From: Reticulascus tulasneorum
Lineage: Eukaryota; Ascomycota; Sordariomycetes; Glomerellales; Reticulascaceae
NCBI GenBank assembly: GCA_001557505.1
Contig: LSAX01000001.1
Location: 248,001 to 312,000, forward strand
Direction of reading: 5' to 3'
Length of the DNA: 64,000 nt
The notes under the pieces were generated by a model. It saw only the letters and a list, made by a program, of their open reading frames with translations. It was not told the DNA's origin and searched no databases. Below, piece after piece: positions 1 to 12,372 of the stretch. The first letter of the stretch is position 1. Each line of letters begins with the position of its first letter. The position numbers and the translations under genes are program-made.

Positions 1-1368
1 AATGCCCGAGAGATGACCCCTGGATGCTGGAGTAGATCAGATGGAGATCCGGTACCAGAAGGTGGCATGTCATGGCGATTGAAACTGAGCTGTCGCGACG
101 AGAAAAGTTGTCAGTGCGGCGAAGGCGGGGGCGGCGGGGGACGAAGGAATCGAACCCGCCTGGCGGGGAAGACCCACCAGTTAATTCAATCAGTTGAGGG
201 GTCCATCCACTGGAACTTGAACTGATACTGACGGTATTGACGCTGCCCTTTTGGTGCCTAACCCGACTCGGCGGTTGGACCCATTGGAGGGAGAGTTAGA
301 CCACGTTCAGCACCTTCGTGTTGTTAGGTAAGGTATTTAGTGGCCAGACCCGAATAGTACCTTGACTAGGGCATGTTGAGCCTACTAAACTGAAGCCCGC
401 CCGTGGGGCAGTGTTCCATAGAGCGGAGGTTGTCAAAGAGTCGCTATTGTCAGAAGTGACAGACGCCACCCAATTCCACTCCCGACATTCCAGCGCAGTC
501 CTAGTCTAGGTGTTGGAAGCATCCATTGTAGCGATGAGATCACTGTTTGATTGGCACCTTGCAAACCTGGTTTATTAGGGGACCATTATTGCCCTGCTGC
601 ATTTCCTGAAGAGCATCCAGGATGCAGGCAGTTTGACCCGTCAATTGGAGGTTTTAATTAACGAGTTGTTGGGCTGCAGTGCGCAGTTTGGGTCACCCCT
701 GCCTGCAGTGGTCCCTGTAAATTTTCTTCAGGCCCTTATCCATCCTTCCATAAACATGGCGGTCTCTTCCCACCTTGCTTCCACCCCACACCATCTAGGC
801 TATCTAGAGAAGCTACTTCGTACAATTATTTGCACAACATATCCCCACACGGGCTCGTTCGCTACATACCGACCTAGCCTTGAGCCGATTGCAGCGACCA
901 GATTTCCTTCATCCTGACAGCAAACAGTCCTGAACGGTCGCGGAGTACGGCACCGTCAGAAGCTTATCCCATCATCCAGCTGGCGCAGCCTCGTATGTTT
1001 CTGAAAATAGCTGCATGCAGTCAATAACTTGTTAGCTTGCTCGACAATCTAATCCTTGTCTCCGCACTCCTTCCCGGCGAACCACCACAGCGGTCCCGCC
1101 CCGCCCACTACAAACGTCGCGACGGTCGAGTCATTCGGACACAGAGCTCCCTCCCTTTTCTCTTACCGATCACCCGTGCCGATTTGATATTGTGCTTCTG
1201 GGCTGCCAAGTTGTTTTTTCGGAGTCGGCCAGCAATTCTTTGGATTACCAGGCGATGGCATAGAGCCGCTGTCTTTCGTCGTATTCTCAACAGGTGAAAG
1301 CGAGGCTTTTAAACGATGGTATGACGTCTTCTTCCCTGTCGATACCCAACCTACTCCCCTACTCCAGC
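1..1368. other. No gene recognised
   Basis: I see no gene I can support here. The short open frames lack family similarity and splice-consistent extensions. The right part is probably the promoter and 5' leader of the UBTD-like gene that starts at 1369. Confidence 0.5.
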
Positions 1369-2391
1369 ATGGTGTTCTGTACCATTGTTTTCCATGAGTG
1401 ACTCTCGATCCGTAGTCGACTTGCAATGACTGACATCTGTCGCTTTCCAGGGTTGCTGTTTCTCGCGCCCCGCGGGCCCTAACTCCCCCTATCCAGGAGG
1501 GACCAACACGCCATCCGCACGGGCAATCAACCCTCCTCCGCACCCAATCTCGCTTGGCGAAGAAGCTCAGTCGACCTCACCTGACGCCACGTCACGTCGC
1601 CGTCGTCGACATGACCAGCCGCTCGATCAGCACATCAACAAGCCCCTACGACGGCATGAGTGGACCTCCACCAAGAGAAGCTGGACTCGCTCAGCCCTGG
1701 CCCGTGAGCGGACCGACTTCTTCGACACGAGGGTCACGGGCCGACCGGAGATATGGCAGACCCTTCACGCCGCCCTACAGGTTATCTGGGACCCGGTGGC
1801 ACAAGGTGCGGCGGAGGACGGGGCCATGGGGTTGGCCACGGCTCAAGGCATCTTGACAGCCGCAGATATCACGCTTCCTACGGGCGATCTTGCACAAGGA
1901 GCCTATGATTCCTTGGGGAACTACTACGCCCTTAATGAGTGGCTTGTCGCGGATCCTTTGAATCTCATCGAGGACACGGATGGCGATGAGCGCGGGGACA
2001 CCAAGGGCGACCTGACCGGTGAAGATACCACTGAGGAGCTGGACGGGGACGAGGCTGTCCGAAGGCGAGAAGAGAAGGGCAAAGCAGTCGTTGACGTCCG
2101 GGACCAAGTCGCCATCCATGCTCGGCTGAGCGAAAACTCCCAAGACGTCAACATCTCCATCGACAAGGGTGACATCGTCCGGATCGTGGCTCGAAAGATA
2201 CATACAGAATCTGGCGTAAGTTCTCCGCTCACCCTCTGCCGCTTGACACCTAACTAACGCATCTCCAGTTGCCGCTCACTAAGAAAGTCCGATTGGCCTA
2301 CATGGGCAAGATTCTCAAGGAAAACTTGAGCCTCGAGGATCAGGGCTGGAAACAAGGCCACGTGGTGAATGCTTTGGTTTTCAACCGGTAG
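1369..2391 (+). CDS. UBTD1/UBTD2-like ubiquitin domain-containing protein
   Basis: Likely a ubiquitin-pathway scaffold of the UBTD (DC-UbP) family, which binds E2 enzymes and ubiquitin; membrane attachment is inferred. Exons are 1369-1371, 1451-2215 and 2269-2391 (296 aa). The first coding exon is only the ATG. After a 79 bp intron with branch site ACTGAC the protein continues GCCFSRPAGPNSPYPGG, so the joined N-terminus MGCCFS is an N-myristoylation signal followed by palmitoylatable cysteines. An N-terminal UBTD helical domain follows (motifs such as WTSTKRSWTRSALARER, LHAALQVIWDP, YALNEWLV), then an acidic linker at about residues 165-190 and a C-terminal ubiquitin-like fold (VAIHARLSENSQDVNISIDKG to the end at residue 296). 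The start was chosen because the myristoylated N-terminus is a family hallmark and no in-frame ATG lies earlier in exon 2. The family is secure; the one-codon exon depends on donor GTGTTC and should be checked. Confidence 0.85.
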
Positions 2392-3531
2392 CACCATTGG
2401 ACCCACGACTCACCTATCGGATCATCCCGATCCATACCCAGCCTCGATCCTCCCTCTCCATCCGCGGCGCAAACACTGATCCACGAGCCACGACTACGAG
2501 TTGGTTTGACATGGGCTACTACATTATGTTAGGACTCCCTGCTCAAGCCTGCGAGAATAATGCAACACAATCTCAAACAGCATTGCATCAGGCTACGCGC
2601 ATGGCGATGGCCCGCGGCATGGAGCACACGCCGTTGTCTTCAACATTCCCTCCATCCTCTTCTCGTGGCCCTGCCAATTTGAGCAGACTCGTGAATGAGA
2701 TTCGATAGTCTTTTTTGCACACCCTCTTCCCTAAGCTGATGGCCCCCCTTCTCACATCTCCCCTCGCCACCGAGCCTACAGACGCCGCCTTTTTCGTTTT
2801 TGTCTTTCTCCTATTCTGTCTGGATAAATACCCTTCCTTGCTGTCATGAACAGAGTCACATCGCACTTTTCGGCGTTTGGAGGGGGGTGGAGCGCGACCA
2901 GCACCTTGGTCAGTCGACAAGACTGAGCCGAGAACTTTTGATCTTTTCATTATCGTTCGAGCATCAGGGCTCCCCAGATTGTATCTCGACCCGAGCTCAC
3001 CCATGGTAAAGGAGGTCCAGAGAGTGGCCTGAAGATATAGGGGAAGTGAATTAGCGATTCGATCGGAATGATACCATCAACAATATCATGGAGGATGGTG
3101 AACATGTGAGATTATATACTACTAGCATCATCTAGTTCATAATGTCAGCTACTCTAGCTTGTGGGATCTAGGTAGCGTAGCTTAATAGTGTCCGAGTTGA
3201 AATGACAGACACCAGAGAGTCAATCTTCAGGAAGTGCTATTCTCGTTTGAGTTTCATTTCTACTACCTACGCGTGACGCCTAAACCTGGCTGCTGCTTGC
3301 TACTTTTACTCTAACCTTCTGTTGGGGACTGGTAAGACGCCTTGGATTCCAATCAAGATCTCCTGCGGGCCTGCCCCTCCGCTCGGCTGCTGACGGCAAT
3401 GGTCTGCGCCCCGATGCACACAGACTGTGGGTTATCTGTCGTCTGCCGTATCTCTAGAGTGCCACATAGAATGGCTTGACATGTAAAGTCTGCGGTCAAA
3501 AATGGATCTGCACATAGCTGCTCGGGGTCTT
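2392..3531. other. Convergent intergenic region
   Basis: This lies between the 3' ends of the UBTD-like gene and SEC26 and probably holds both 3' UTRs. A 138-codon minus-strand frame at 2588-3004 has no recognisable domain, so I leave it out. Confidence 0.5.
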
Positions 3532-6500
3532 CTAGGCCGCCGTGCCAATCTTGTTCAGGCCCTTGAGAGACCCAAGACTCAATGCCAGACCTTGTGACCT
3601 GCTTCTTATCCGCACGAAGCCAGTGATGGGTCCATCGTCTCCCTCCTTCTCGATACTCAGGTTTGCTAGCGCATCCTCACCTGCATCAACAGTTAGCAAC
3701 GATACAAAGCTAAATGCAACCTAATAAAACGACACCCGAAGGGGAAGGGGAAAGCATACCGAATACGCTTCGTGCGTATAGATTTGCGCTCAAGAACTGG
3801 CAATCGCCCTTCATGCTAGCCTCCGGCGTGAGGCAGCTCATATTCGTGCAAGCCATGAGCTGCTCGAGGAAGTCTCGCAGCGACTTGGCCTTAGAGTTGA
3901 TGTTGACCTTGTTCTCCCATTCGAACTCGGTCCACATGGTTCGGAATTGCGTTTCGGTGCAAGTGGCAGGTTGAATGTAGTCCATGATATCGACATGCAC
4001 ATCGTTCAGAATGACAACATTTGTGTCGGTTGAGTGGGCTCCGTCGTACACCACGTTGCCGAAAATGACACCTGTATCTGTCGATGAGACCTTGATGGTG
4101 CATTGCACGTTGTGGAAGTCGTGAGGGCCGAGGTTCTGAGTTGTTGGCCGCTCAACAACCTTGAGGTCTCCAAGAGTCGCAAACTCGACGGACAGATTCT
4201 GGAGAGTCTCGGTCGTCTGGTTGACAAGCAGCACGTCCAAGACGATATCGAATTGGTGCACCTTCACGTAAGCCTCAGCATACACAGGATCCGAGAAGCC
4301 AGTTAGCTGTACAACGCGACTGAGCTTGGACGAGAGGTCCTCTGCTGTAGCTTCGCCACCAGTTGCTCTCTCCAGGTCCACTTCGATCTCATCTACGCCG
4401 TCGCCGGCGTTCTTCTTGGACAGTTGTCGAATCTGGACCACATCGTCGACTTGAATGGCGGTCTTGGCCTTCTCGACCGCCTCCTTCGCGGCTCGCTTCG
4501 TCTCTTCTGCCTGGACCATGGCCCTAAACGCTTTGCGGGTGTCATCGAGATAGACAGTCTCGAGCTCCTTGTGCTTGGTGAATTCCGCCAAAGACCGTAC
4601 GCAAGACATTATTCGGTCCACGGAGTCCTCATCAATCGGCGCCTTAACAAACTGGGACTGTCCCACTCGAATGATCGAGATCATGATCAGCATAGCCTCT
4701 CCTCTCAAGGCGTTGGTACGCGCAGTGTCTTGCGATATGTCCGAGTGTCTCATAACAAGCTTGACCAGCGTGGCTGAGAGCACCGTGGCCAGGTAGTAGT
4801 CTCCGTCGAGAATCAGCTGTCTCAGTGGTGGTTTCTGGGCAGACTTGACAGCTTCTAGCTTGGCGGCAGCGGAACTCGTAAGGGCTGTCTCGGTGGCATA
4901 GGTTCCATCGGCAAGAACTCTTCGCGAACCGGTTGGTGCCGCTGGTTTCGAGTGGCCGTTGATCTGCTCCTTTTCCGTCTCCTCTTCGCCATCGGCGTTA
5001 TCGAGAAGTCGCTGTTCCGAGGCAAGAATAGGAATCTCTCCAAGACTGGCACGTATCCTCCTCCACGCGTCTCGAACATCATTCTCTTCTAGAGAGTACT
5101 CTCCGATTATCCACATGATTCCTCGGTATACCTTACCGGCACGGACCTCGCTAAGTGTGGCGACCAAACGTCCGACAATTGGTTTTCGTAGCTTAGGGAA
5201 CTTCTCGACAACTTCCTTGACGAAGTTGATAACGTCGACCGCAGATGTGTTGTTGAAATCGGCAATAAAATCCATGAGAAGGTCGACCACACTGGCAGCA
5301 ACTTCGGAGAATTTGATGGCGCATTGATGGATGGAGTGGATCAAGAGCTGTCGGTACTCTGTGTTCTTCTCGTATTCCTGGTCCACCGTTTTTGAGAGCT
5401 CCTTCTTCAGAAGCAGGACAACTTCCTCGACATTTTTACTGGACACCATGTCTAAAGCGATCGTAAGGGCTTTCCGACGTACGTCGATGTCGGGACTAGA
5501 CAGCACTCTGAGCACTTCCATGACCAGGTCATCCAAGACACCCTCATTTTTCTTCCGAAGTTGATCCACGCGGTCAAGCACAATAAGCTTCACATTGTTG
5601 TCTGCCTCTTTGATACTGAGTTCGATAAATTTGGCCGCTGCAGCCTTCACTGCAACTGGGTTGCTCGTCAGAGCCGTCAATGATGAGGCGGCTTCGTATA
5701 CTACTGTCGAAGTGCTAGCATCAAGGAGGTCGAAGATCAGTCTAAGATACCGTGCCTAACACCATGTCAGTCCCATGCTCTTGCACAAAATCACGGTGCG
5801 CTAACCTTGTTCTGGGAATTTTGGACCGCATCTTTCCGGATGAACTCCAACTCAACTAGCTGAAGTAGTTCCTCTGCGTTTGGTATCCCATCAAAGACGG
5901 TGCTCAAGTATACCAGGGCCTTTTCGTGATCGATACTTGACAACGCGGCGAAGGCGTTCCGCTTGCAGGTAGGGTCGTTCTCGGTTTCGAGGAAGGTGGC
6001 GATGAGCTCAGCGGCATCCGGGATTAAAGAAGGAGAGTGCTGGAAGATGGATGCAACGGCGAAAACGGCATTCTTTCGAACGTAGGCATGGCGGTGCTCT
6101 AGGCACTGTCTCGCCGAGGAGAGCAATGGCTCAATGAGTTCCGCTTCTCGGAGCTTGCACAAGAATCGAAGAGTATTGCCGCGGATATATTCGTTTGCAT
6201 GTTGGAGATCGTTCCTGATGCCGTTACTAAAGATAGAGTGTTATCACCAGTCCAATGAAGGAAAATGACGAGGGCCTACGAACCAGACCAAGATCATTTC
6301 CTGCTTCAGCTTCCCACTCGCATCCAGCTTTGGGCAGATCTCGTAGTAAAAGTAAAGAAGCTTCTTGAGAGCCTTGTGCTTCGAGGGCATGACGAATCGG
6401 ATGATATGCATCAGTAATTGGGGCATTGAGTCGCCATTGAGCATGATTGTCAGAATGCGCTTCATAGTTTCCACCTTGCTTTCATCGGTGCCTTTCTCCA

Positions 6501-6588
6501 GCTGCATCCGCAGGTCGGAGAGGCTCGGTACATCCGCCGTATTGTCCTGATGGACCAAGCTGTACGCATTTTCGAGGAAGCCGGACAT
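3532..6588 (-). CDS. SEC26: Coatomer subunit beta (beta-COP)
   Basis: Beta-COP is part of the COPI coat that drives Golgi-to-ER and intra-Golgi vesicle transport; it sits in the F-subcomplex and is recruited to membranes by Arf1. Four exons, 5' to 3' on the minus strand: 6588-6284, 6226-5806, 5755-3760 and 3680-3532, giving 956 aa, the usual family length. The N-terminus [15 protein letters not shown], the adaptin-like HEAT region ([40 protein letters not shown]) and the C-terminal appendage ([12 protein letters not shown]) are all clear. The first donor is the weak GTTCGT but restores the family sequence [13 protein letters not shown] across the junction. The last exon completes [19 protein letters not shown] and ends GLNKIGTAA. 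The gene diverges from the Mago gene over 530 bp. Confidence 0.97.
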
Positions 6589-7118
6589 TTTGGAGATTGG
6601 GTCCTGGCGTCTGCCGGCGTGCTGTGGCTGCTCAACGTGTTCAAGGGGGGTTCGAGGTTATAGTGGGTTGGATGCCTCGTCCTGGGCGGTGGGGATGTTT
6701 TGAGGGTTGAAATCTGGTAAGCTGTAAGGGTCCACCGTTCAAAGCTCTGGATCGTAAGAGGTGAGCACTCAAGCCATTCAGATTAATCATGCACTTCCAA
6801 AGAGGGCCTTTGGAGGCATGCGACACCAGAGAATGCAATACCAAGTCAACTTTCAGTTGGGCAATATCGACCTTCGTGAATATCTGGCCTGGCGCCGCCG
6901 AACAGGTGGCACTAAGCGAGCCAGGCACGTGATCTCCCAGACCCCTGGATCCGGGGCCGGATTAAATATTCGGTGCAAACCCCACCACGGCTGAGAGGTC
7001 TGGCTGGGGGACATGCCGCCGCGCGAATGTACCACATCCAGCCTTGCGACCTTTCAAAACATATCAGCCAAAGACCAGTTCTGCCCAAGGTAGCCGGAGG
7101 GACCCCCACGAGTTGAAT
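6589..7118. promoter_or_regulatory. Divergent promoter region, SEC26 / Mago nashi
   Basis: A 530 bp region between the start codons of two divergently transcribed housekeeping genes must carry both core promoters. I see no confident TATA box or named factor site. The call rests on gene arrangement only. Confidence 0.5.
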
Positions 7119-7852
7119 ATGACTTCCGCAAGCGACCAGTTGTATTTGCGCTACTAGTACGATGCTCCCAATCTTTCCTTTTGTTGGACGCAAACTAACT
7201 GAAATTGTGAAGCTCAGGCCATTCGGGTCGATTCGGTCATGAATTCTTAGGTAGGCCATTGGCAACGCCACCTTGAGAACCTCCAGCCAGCTAAGCCTTC
7301 CTAGAGTTCGATATTAGGGTCGTTGGTGATGGTCGAAGTGCAATTGCCCGATATGCAAACAACTCAAATTACCGAAACGACAGCTTGATCCGCAAAGAGA
7401 GTGGGTTGCTTGTACTCTCTTGAAGCAGAAATCGGGGACTAACCCGTGTATGTGGCAGTGTGCGTCAGTGCCCTGGTCATCGACGAGATCAAGCGCATCA
7501 TCAAAGCGAGCGAAATCATGAAGTGCGTATTCGAGGATTGAAGGTTGGATCGCAGACTAACCCCTCCCCAGGGAAGACGACTCGAAGTGGCCACAGAAAA
7601 ATAAGGATGGACGACAAGAATTAGAAATACGGCTAGGCAATGATCATATTTCGTTCGAGGTTTGCCACCATCGCGTCATGTGCGACGGATCTCTACTGAC
7701 GTTTAGAATAGACTGCCAAGATTGGCTCCTTGGTCGATGTTACGGAGTCGGCTGATCCAGATGGACTACGAGTATTCTACTACTTGGTGCAAGATCTAAA
7801 GGCGCTCGTTTTCAGTCTGATCGCCCTGCACTTCAAGATTAAGCCGATTTAA
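7119..7852 (+). CDS. mago: Mago nashi (MAGOH), exon junction complex core protein
   Basis: Mago binds Y14 (RBM8A) and with eIF4A3 forms the exon junction complex placed on spliced mRNA; it acts in the nucleus and cytoplasm. Six exons: 7119-7156, 7213-7250, 7305-7400, 7459-7522, 7572-7659 and 7712-7852, giving 154 aa, the normal length. Every junction restores the near-invariant family sequence: [40 protein letters not shown], then [20 protein letters not shown], then [20 protein letters not shown], and the C-terminal [20 protein letters not shown] ending KPI. Introns are 49-58 bp with branch sites such as CTAAC. No single exon gives an open frame above about 50 codons, so an ORF-only scan misses this gene. 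The ATG at 7119 opens directly into the conserved first strand. Confidence 0.96.
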
Positions 7853-9280
7853 CGGGGCGACGACGCACTCGGTTAGCTTGGAATAAAGATACCCAAAAAC
7901 CTACGAAAGGAGAAAGCAATATGAAATAAGAAACTGGAAAAAGAAGTGCTTTGGCAGGGAGTCCTGGATTATGTGCCTGGATTCGGGCATTTGGTGATAA
8001 GGTATGCAGCCACGTAGTCCCATGGCTCTTGTGTGAGGTTGTCTGGTGCGGCGGTCCAGTCCAGGATCTGTCACTAAATGGCCAGTCGTGGGAGATACAT
8101 ACATAGGTCGAAAAGCAGAGCAAGGAATGAGGCTGTTTGCATAGACCTAATTTCGAACCTCGTTAATCCTCCGTGCATTCGCCTGATATGCAACTGCAAT
8201 AAGCGAGGTTGGTCTAGACGGAATCCAGATTTGACAGCCGCCCCATGTGGCATTCAGTGTGGCGGCCACTACCATTGCCTAATTGCCTCCATACAATCCC
8301 ATCTGTCCAGGGCTGAACCTTTAGCGGCACGACCGCTGGAAAAGAAGGAAATACAACTGGAACCCCCAGCACAGACTGTTAGGGACGGGACCTCTCCTCT
8401 CTACTGGTAGGTACTCCACAGCGGCTGGCCAGCCTGGAACTTCAGCCCAACCTTAGTCTGTGCCCGCCGTTCCACCACCCACCTGAACCCGTTTTCCGTC
8501 ACTGGGATCCCCTCAGCCCATTTGGCACCCTCCTCCCAGTTAATAAGGTAGGAGGGAGATGGCCTGGCCCGCCGCCTCATCGCTAAAGAATGGAGGGCCC
8601 TGGCAGTGGAGCCTTTAACTGGGTGCAGGAGGGTTGATTGACGCCCAGCAAGCCAGCCCGCCGAAAGCGAAATCCAGAACCATTTTTCGGCCAAAGCCCC
8701 CCCAGTAATCGTCAGTTCGTCATCGCCGCTAAGTCAAGTCCCATCATTCTCCGTCCATCCCATCTTTTTGGTTATGTTCATCCACCCATACGATTTGGTC
8801 TCCTAATGCTGGAGTCGGTGTGCCTTTGTATATTTCCCTCAACCCGCGTCTTCGGCTCCTTCTGCCGATTTTCGTACCATCTTCCCACCTGACCTCGAAG
8901 CGGTGACAGACGGACGAAGACGACGTTGATGCCCATTGCATTGCCGCCCCGCGACCGCCACAATTCTGCATTGCAGTGTGCAATCCTATCAGGAGAGCCC
9001 ACCGGCTGCATCTGGTTTGGTCTTTTGTTCGCACCAACAAATCTTGACTAGACGACATCCCACCTGCGCGCGATTGCCAGCGAGGCACCACACCATCATT
9101 CTATCTCATCGCCAACTGGCGTATCTTTAATCTTACCGACAAGAAACTCCCCTCCCCTTTCACGATCACTAGAACGGTCTCCGCCCTCTGCTGACGGCAA
9201 ATCTGCCTCACCTCGTCGACGCGATCGACCCACCGACCGCCGCCTGCCATCCATCCATCGCGACGCTCGACATAGCCAGC
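7853..9280. other. Mago 3' region and GID4 promoter/leader
   Basis: No gene is supported in this 1.4 kb. The 98-codon minus frame at 8401-8694 has no family features. The stretch from about 8.7 kb to the GID4 start is pyrimidine-rich, as expected for a promoter and 5' leader. Confidence 0.45.
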
Positions 9281-10611
9281 ATGCCGACTCCGTCTTCGAA
9301 CCCTCCACCTGATCCGCACTCCCCTCGATCACACAGCTTCTCAACATGTCCTGAAGACGTTGGCACGCGATCTCCTCTACACAGCTGGCGCCAACCGACA
9401 GTGTCAGATGAGACATCTACCGAGATGGATCAACATCGCGATCGGAGAGACGACCATGAGGCCTCTCCAGCACCAGTCAGCGCCCCAGCATCGGAATCCG
9501 CGACGGGTACCGACACCATCATTGATGACGGTTCCCCTTCCGGCGTGACCTCGAGATCGACAACCATGTCGCCACGGCCGCAATCGGGCGTTACGGTTCG
9601 GTCATCGCCGGTTGCCAGCGGAGGTGATCCCGAGTCGCTTAAGCAGATGGATACGGATGAAGACATTACTTCGATTGGAGGAAGACGTCGTCTCTCAACA
9701 CTGGGGAACGAGGGTTCTAGCATGGGAAGACATGCGCACCATGCATCGCAACCATCATTTAATGGGGACTTGGACAAGAGCATGGACTCTGGGTCCTTGG
9801 ATGTCTGGGACGAAGAGTTTATGGCCCCCTCGATGGGTTCAGAGTATTCTAACATGCGGGTATGCTACAGGCGGTGCCAGGTTTTGCGCTTATGACCGTC
9901 TTGCTGACTTACGGCGCCTCTAGGTGATTCCTACCACACCGTCATCTTTCCTCAGGGCGGGAAGCAAGTTCCACGGGACACAACAATCGGAACGACAAGT
10001 CTATGATGTGCAGGTAGAAATCAAGCACGTGGATCTGAAGGAGTCGTTCCTCTGCGGATATCTGCGAATCCAAGGTTCGTTCGGCCGTTTTGTAGGCTCC
10101 CTCTACCTCGGCTAACCAGCCATGCAATGCAGGCCTAACAGAAGATCATCCCACCCTCACAACATACTTCGAGGGCGAGATAATCGGCACGAAATATAGC
10201 TTTATCACGAAACACGAGAGCTGGGGCGCAACTGATAAGATAGATTTGAATCATTGGGCCAAATTCAACGCGTTTCGACCATTCCAGAAGCAGGCGCGCA
10301 AAGGGCCGGTCCTCATCCGAGATGTCGCCCAGAGAGAGAACATTTTCATGCGGTGGAAGGAGCATTTCCTGGTCCCAGACCATAGGGTACGGACGATTAC
10401 TGGGGCAAGCTTCGAGGGGTTCTACTACATATGCTTCAACCAGATCAAGGGCGAAGTCAGTGGGATTTACTTCCACTCGAAGAGCGAGAAGTACGGCCCC
10501 ACACCCTTTGAACGACGAGAACCACTACTAACAATTCTTGGCAGATTCCAACAGCTGGAACTAAAGCACGTGGAAGATAGAGGGTGCTTCAGCGCCATGG
10601 AATTCAGGTAA
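9281..10611 (+). CDS. GID4: GID complex substrate receptor Gid4/Vid24
   Basis: Gid4 recognises Pro/N-degrons on gluconeogenic enzymes such as fructose-1,6-bisphosphatase and hands them to the GID/CTLH E3 ligase when glucose returns. Exons are 9281-9859, 9924-10074 and 10133-10611 (402 aa). Residues 1-193 (exon 1) are a Ser/Pro-rich, probably disordered and lineage-specific extension. The Vid24 beta-barrel follows: FLRAGSKFHGTQQSERQVYD, VDLKESFLCGYLRIQGLTED, TYFEGEIIGTKYSF, then HWAKFNAFRPF and FMRWKEHFLVPDHRV, with the closing GASFEGFYYICFNQIKGEVS. Both introns (64 and 58 bp) keep frame. The ATG follows CAGC and opens a continuous 193-codon exon. It converges on TRM11 with 242 bp between the stops. 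Confidence 0.95.
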
Positions 10612-10853
10612 AAGTTACGGAAATCTGGGAGCGGTCGGCTGGTGTAAACACAACGGGCATGGATTCATCCTCAAGTCGGGGTGACCGGTATAAAGCATTG
10701 AATTTTTCGCAATGATATCAACGACACCCCCTTACGGGATGGCAAGCGGCAGCGGGCATGGGAAGAGCGAGAATACACTGGGCAGAGTCACGGGGAAGGC
10801 ATTGAGTGCGAAGACTCAACAGACAGGAACGGGGTATTTTCTGTACATTTTTA

Positions 10854-12372
10854 TCAGGCCTCTTCTACCTTTTCAAATTTCTGAAAGTAGCCTCGTCGAA
10901 AGGGGTTCAGTTCGTCTGCTGTTTTCCCCACATGTTGTGTTCGCAGGTGCGACTCGAGCTCTTCTTTGTTGACTTGGTTGTCCGGAACTCTTCGGTACGT
11001 GATGAGTCTCCTTGACCCTGTAGCGTGTTAGCTAGACTTGAGAGGAGCTCGGAACGGCTTTGTCCTTACACTTGTTGAAAACCTGACTGCAAACGGAGAC
11101 AACTATCAAGCAAGGATGAGCTGGCACCGCGATCTCCTGATCCTCGTCGTTCGCTGTTGGCATCCAGAACGATATTCTACCGTCGTCAACCAACGACGCC
11201 GAAGCAAAGGCCAGAATGTCGTCCAGCATGGCCAGGAAGCTATATGGTTTTCTCGGAGGGACATAGTAGGGTTCTCTATTTGATGTCAGGTCAAGCGGAG
11301 ATCAACGTCCAGCGAGACGACTCACTTCCAGTTCTTCATCGCATTCTCAATCACCCAAGGGCTCTTCTCGGGATCCCGGCAACCCAGCACTCGCAGCCCT
11401 TCCCGCACTCCGTACGGAGGGTCGCACACTATGCCATCCAACCACCTCGTAACTCTCAGCGGCGTGTTGGTAATGTCCGCCGCAAAAAAATCACCAATCA
11501 GGCCTTGAAGCCCATACTGCTCGAAGTTCCCGTTTAGACTCTTCTTCCCCCCGTCGCCGCGCATACTCCTGCCGTCAATGTCGCTCCCGAACCCGAGCGC
11601 ACCGAACTGTGCGCACGCAATCGGAAAGCTCCCGGTCCCCACAAATGGATCGTAAAATAGCTTCCCCTTATCCGCGAGCGTCAGATTCGCTGTTACCAGC
11701 GCAAGCTCAGAGTCCATGCTCGTCGTACTTATGTACTCTCTCTTCTTGAGGTCGTACTTCAGGCACAGCTCCCGTGATCCGGAACCGATCAGCCGGCCGA
11801 GGTGTAGTCGGGTTGGCGTCGGGTCGGTCTGCTGCATCGACCCATACGGCCATTCTTCGAAGATGGTGAATTCGGAGGACGCGTTTTCCAACATTATTTT
11901 GCCCTTGAACGGCAGATAGGAGAACGTGTTGATGAGCTCGAGGCGATGCGCCCGCGTGTGGCTGTAGCGGTAGTTATCGAGATTAAACCTGAATGAGCAA
12001 GTGCGATACAAGTCCCACAGATGAGATGTGCGTTTCCGGACATCGTCGTGGAGTGCAGGGTAGGTTTCCCCCGTGCCCCATAGCTCGTAGACAGTTTGCA
12101 CCAAGATGGAGCGCCGAACTAAGGCTTTGGCAGCCTCGGCCGAGGGGACGTTGATGAGGCAGTAGGGCGACTGTGGTTCGCGTGAGTAACTGTTTCCATA
12201 TGTTTGGACATGCTCAAACTGGTGTATGGCACGAGGAATCTCATGCATTGGAACTCACATCGTCTGAATAGTCAAGAATCTTTAGATCGATGTCCTCAAC
12301 CACAGCTAGTGCTTGTATCTCAGCAAGCCGGAATGCCTCATGCAACTGACAGAACCGAACAAGGAAATCCAT
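10854..12372 (-). CDS. TRM11: tRNA (guanine(10)-N2)-methyltransferase catalytic subunit Trm11
   Basis: With Trm112, Trm11 makes N2-methylguanosine at position 10 of cytosolic tRNAs, using S-adenosylmethionine. Four exons on the minus strand: 12372-12259, 12170-11326, 11275-11070 and 11017-10854, giving 442 aa. Exon 1 encodes MDFLVRFCQLHEAFRLAEIQ, the start of the THUMP-like N-domain, and joins to SPYCLINVPSAEAAKALVRR. The Rossmann domain shows motif I DPFVGTGSFPIACAQFGA and the catalytic DPPYGVREG (motif IV). The tail across the last intron reads VFNKWSRRLITYRRVPDN and ends FEKVEEA. The longer open frame beginning in intron 1 (at 12248) is spurious because it lacks this N-terminus. It diverges from RPP40 over 434 bp. 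Confidence 0.95.

Noticed and set aside
131..165. tRNA-like T-loop on the minus strand (GGGTTCGATTCC) near 146-157
   Set aside because: The T stem has a mismatch and no matching 5' acceptor strand or anticodon arm lies at the proper distance.
2588..3004. 138-codon minus-strand frame
   Set aside because: No domain, composition of random frame, lies in the shared 3' region of two genes.
8401..8694. 98-codon minus-strand frame
   Set aside because: No family similarity or splice extensions; lies in the GID4 upstream region.
12171..12248. TRM11 start at 12248 as given by the longest frame
   Set aside because: Lies inside intron 1; the exon at 12259-12372 supplies the conserved Trm11 N-terminus.
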